Both the position numbers and the translations under genes were made by a program. Under the pieces are notes generated by a model. It worked only from the letters and a program-made list of their open reading frames with translations, was not told the DNA's origin and made no database searches. Below, piece by piece: positions 6,346 through 8,401 of a stretch of 8,401 nt of DNA. The DNA is taken from assembly GCA_023146675.1 (NCBI GenBank), contig JAGLBQ010000185.1, forward strand, positions 1 through 8,401, in the 5' to 3' direction. Every line of letters begins with the position of its first letter. The stretch's first letter is position 1. This stretch comes from Cocleimonas sp. (GTDB taxonomy: Bacteria > Pseudomonadota > Gammaproteobacteria > Thiotrichales > Thiotrichaceae).

Positions 6346-6390
6346 GTGTTGTTTAACCAATTTAGTAATAAATCGAGTATAGAATTGTGA
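6346..6390 (+). CDS. Short ORF with strong ribosome binding site running into typA
   Basis: The only strong Shine-Dalgarno-like sequence before typA, GGGAGAAGG (6337-6345), sits about 41 nt too far upstream to serve the typA GTG directly. It is well placed for a short frame starting at GTG 6346 or, with better spacing, TTG 6349. That frame reads FNQFSNKSSIEL after its start and stops at TGA 6388-6390, overlapping the typA start as GTGA. It may deliver ribosomes to typA by coupling; alternatively the purine tract is a standby site and the ORF is incidental. The peptide matches no family I know. Confidence 0.3.
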   Translation: MLFNQFSNKSSIEL

Positions 6391-8207
6391 TAGAAAATTT
6401 AAGAAATGTTGCCATTATCGCCCATGTTGATCACGGTAAAACCACGTTAGTAGACAAGCTATTAGAGCAATCAGGAACGTTAGGTGATCGTGCGGACATT
6501 ACAGAAAGAATGATGGATTCCAATGAGCTAGAGCATGAACGTGGCATCACAATTCTTGCAAAAAATACCGCTGTAAAATGGAACGATTACCGTATTAATA
6601 TCGTTGACACCCCAGGGCATGCCGATTTTGGTGGTGAGGTAGAGCGTGTACTGTCAATGGTTGACTCCGTACTGCTACTAGTTGATGCGGTAGATGGCCC
6701 CATGCCACAAACTCGATTTGTTACATCAAAGGCCTTTGCAATGGGCTTTAGGCCCATAGTTGTTATTAATAAAATTGATCGTGAAGGGGCCAATCCTGAT
6801 CGTGCATTAGATCAGACCTTTGAATTATTTGATAGTCTTGGTGCGACCGATGAACAGCTAGATTTCCCGGTGGTTTATGCATCTGCAATCAATGGTTATG
6901 CAGGTTTGGAGTCAACCGTTAGCGATGGCGATATGACCGCACTATTCCAGTCAATTGTTGATAATGTTGATCATCCTGATGTTGATCCTGATGCACCTTT
7001 CCAATTACAAATCAGCTCATTGGATTATAACTCCTACACAGGTTTGATTGGTATTGGTCGTATTAAGCAAGGCAAAATTAAGAGAAACACCCAAGTAAAA
7101 GTAATTGATCGTGAAGGTAAAGTACGTGCAGGACGTGTTTTACAGCCAATGGGCTTTCATGGTTTAGAGCGTATTGATGTAGAAGAAGCGCAAGCAGGCG
7201 ATATTATTGCATTCACAGGAATGGATGAATTATATATCTCAGATACTCTTTGCGATCCAGATCATATAAAAGCATTACCACCGCTTAGTATTGATGAGCC
7301 AACGGTCACCATGACATTTCAGGTGAATAACTCTCCATTTTGTGGTCAAGAAGGAAAATTTGTCACCTCACGTAATATTCAAGAACGCTTAGAAGAAGAG
7401 TTATTGCATAATGTTGCACTACGTGTCGATGAAATGGATGATCCTGATAAATTCCGTGTTTCAGGTCGTGGTGAATTACATTTAGGTATCTTGATAGAAA
7501 ATATGCGCCGTGAAGGCTTTGAGCTTGCCGTATCCCGTCCAGAAGTTGTCGTGCGTGGAGAAGGTGAAAACCGTGAAGAACCTTATGAAACAGTGACCAT
7601 TGATGTTGAAGAACAGCATCAAGGTACAATCATGGAAGAAATGGGTGAGCGTCGTGGACAGTTAGAAAATATGGTGCCTGACGGCAAAGGACGTGTACGG
7701 CTGGATTACATGATTCCATCACGTGGCTTAATTGGCTTCCATACTGACTTTATGACCATGACCTCAGGCACAGGCTTGCTCTATCATACATTTGATCATT
7801 ACGGTCCCTATAAAAATGAAGAAATTGGGCAACGTAATAATGGTGTGCTGATTTCCAATGCACATGGCAAAGCATTAGCCTATGCACTCTTTAATCTGCA
7901 AGAACGTGGTAAATTATTCTTAGGTCATGCGGAGCCTGTTTATGAAGGAATGCTATTAGGTATTCATAGTCGTGATAATGACTTAGTAGTCAACCCGACT
8001 AAAGCGAAGCAATTGACTAACATACGCGCAGCAGGGACGGATGAAAACCTAATTTTAACCAAGCCCATTAGAATGACGCTGGAGCAAGCATTAGAGTTTA
8101 TTGATGATGATGAACTAGTAGAAGTAACGCCAGAGAGTATTCGCTTACGTAAAAAACAATTGACTGAAAATGAAAGAAAGAGAGCATCGCGTAAAGTTAA
8201 GGATTGA
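6387..8207 (+). CDS. typA: Translational GTPase TypA/BipA
   Basis: At 606 residues this is a full-length TypA/BipA, a ribosome-associated GTPase of the EF-G/LepA class involved in 50S assembly and in growth at low temperature and under stress. The G motifs are intact: AHVDHGKT at 12-19, RGIT at 52-55, DTPGHADF at 74-81, NKID at 128-131 and SA at 166-167. The beta-barrel domain II follows (about 200-290), then EF-G-like domains III and V (about 305-480) and the TypA-specific C-terminal domain, ending in a basic tail. The start is GTG: MIENLRNVAIIAHVDHGKTT aligns with the family N-terminus, and the only upstream in-frame codons before a stop at 6369-6371 are not usual starts. Only a weak GAG lies at ribosome binding site distance, so initiation may depend on upstream elements. 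It overlaps the next gene by one base. Confidence 0.98.
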   Translation: MIENLRNVAIIAHVDHGKTTLVDKLLEQSGTLGDRADITERMMDSNELEHERGITILAKNTAVKWNDYRINIVDTPGHADFGGEVERVLSMVDSVLLLVDAVDGPMPQTRFVTSKAFAMGFRPIVVINKIDREGANPDRALDQTFELFDSLGATDEQLDFPVVYASAINGYAGLESTVSDGDMTALFQSIVDNVDHPDVDPDAPFQLQISSLDYNSYTGLIGIGRIKQGKIKRNTQVKVIDREGKVRAGRVLQPMGFHGLERIDVEEAQAGDIIAFTGMDELYISDTLCDPDHIKALPPLSIDEPTVTMTFQVNNSPFCGQEGKFVTSRNIQERLEEELLHNVALRVDEMDDPDKFRVSGRGELHLGILIENMRREGFELAVSRPEVVVRGEGENREEPYETVTIDVEEQHQGTIMEEMGERRGQLENMVPDGKGRVRLDYMIPSRGLIGFHTDFMTMTSGTGLLYHTFDHYGPYKNEEIGQRNNGVLISNAHGKALAYALFNLQERGKLFLGHAEPVYEGMLLGIHSRDNDLVVNPTKAKQLTNIRAAGTDENLILTKPIRMTLEQALEFIDDDELVEVTPESIRLRKKQLTENERKRASRKVKD

Positions 8208-8401
8208 TGATAACGCTAGAAAAATCTCTCAAGGCATGGCGAACGGATCAGTTCAAACTGATTCTTCGTGATGAAATTAGTGTGCTAGATGAAACCTCCC
8301 TTCCTTTGCAAGAAGAACTTTCTTACGCTAATTATGTTGATGCGAGTGATTTATCAGTATTGATTTTAAATATTGGCTTCAGGCAACGTCCAAATACAAT
8401 G
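8207..8401 (+). CDS. Small uncharacterised protein, 5' part (partial)
   Basis: An open frame of 65 codons runs from ATG 8207 off the right edge. Its start overlaps the typA stop as TGATG, and AAGGA (8199-8203) lies just upstream, though closer than usual. The protein begins MITLEKSLKAWRTDQFKLIL and continues with an acidic, mixed-charge region; no signal peptide or membrane segment is visible. The LEKSLKAW...F...L opening reminds me of a short conserved hypothetical protein found after typA in some gammaproteobacteria, but this is recollection and not verified. The tight overlap indicates co-transcription with typA. Function unknown. Confidence 0.7.
   Translation, partial: MITLEKSLKAWRTDQFKLILRDEISVLDETSLPLQEELSYANYVDASDLSVLILNIGFRQRPNTM

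Larger units (their letters stand above)
5783..6386. other. Intergenic region between response regulator and typA
   Basis: About 600 bases lie between the divergent response regulator and typA starts. I see no convincing protein gene; a 67-codon frame at 5956-6159 is low-complexity and lacks a ribosome binding site. The region holds a small hairpin (5824-5838, TCACT/AGTGA), two larger stem-loop candidates near typA, a possible weak promoter and a short ORF running into typA, listed separately. The response-regulator promoter should lie in the left part but was not identified. Confidence 0.6.

Overview
The window looks like chromosomal DNA from an AT-rich gammaproteobacterium. The best clues are a 606-residue TypA/BipA GTPase very close to the enterobacterial protein at its N-terminus, a DUF1800/DUF1501 pair, and a hybrid histidine kinase next to a NarL/FixJ-type response regulator. 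A sulfur-oxidiser-like or marine lineage would fit, but this is an inference from gene content and base composition. No rRNA, tRNA, CRISPR array, transposase or phage gene was seen.

Layout. (1) Bases 2-109 hold the 3' end of an unidentified + strand gene. (2) Bases 130-2609, minus strand, hold a two-gene operon: a DUF1800 protein, then a Tat-exported DUF1501 protein. The DUF1800 stop codon forms part of the DUF1501 ribosome binding site. (3) Bases 2610-3403 are a long AT-rich divergent region with several inverted repeats and, at its right end, a leucine-rich 26-codon leader ORF. (4) Bases 3404-5155 (+) encode a membrane hybrid histidine kinase. Bases 5168-5782 (-) encode a REC-LuxR response regulator. 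The two converge with 12 nt between them. (5) Bases 5783-6386 are a second intergenic stretch with two stem-loop candidates and a short ORF in front of typA. (6) Bases 6387-8207 (+) encode typA, with a GTG start. (7) From 8207 to the window edge is the start of a small uncharacterised gene, coupled to typA by a TGATG overlap.

How the parts may work together. The kinase and response regulator probably form a phosphorelay: membrane input, HisKA/HATPase core and a C-terminal receiver on the kinase, with a separate DNA-binding regulator. The nearest divergent target is the DUF1800-DUF1501 operon, and the inverted repeats between it and the kinase are plausible binding sites, but nothing here proves the link. 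TypA is a ribosome-binding translational GTPase with no obvious tie to the rest.

The most unusual observations are: two genes (kinase and typA) with weak ribosome binding sites of their own, each preceded by a short ORF whose stop overlaps the start codon; a nested inverted repeat at 2706-2830; and a Tat signal on only one member of the DUF1800/DUF1501 pair.
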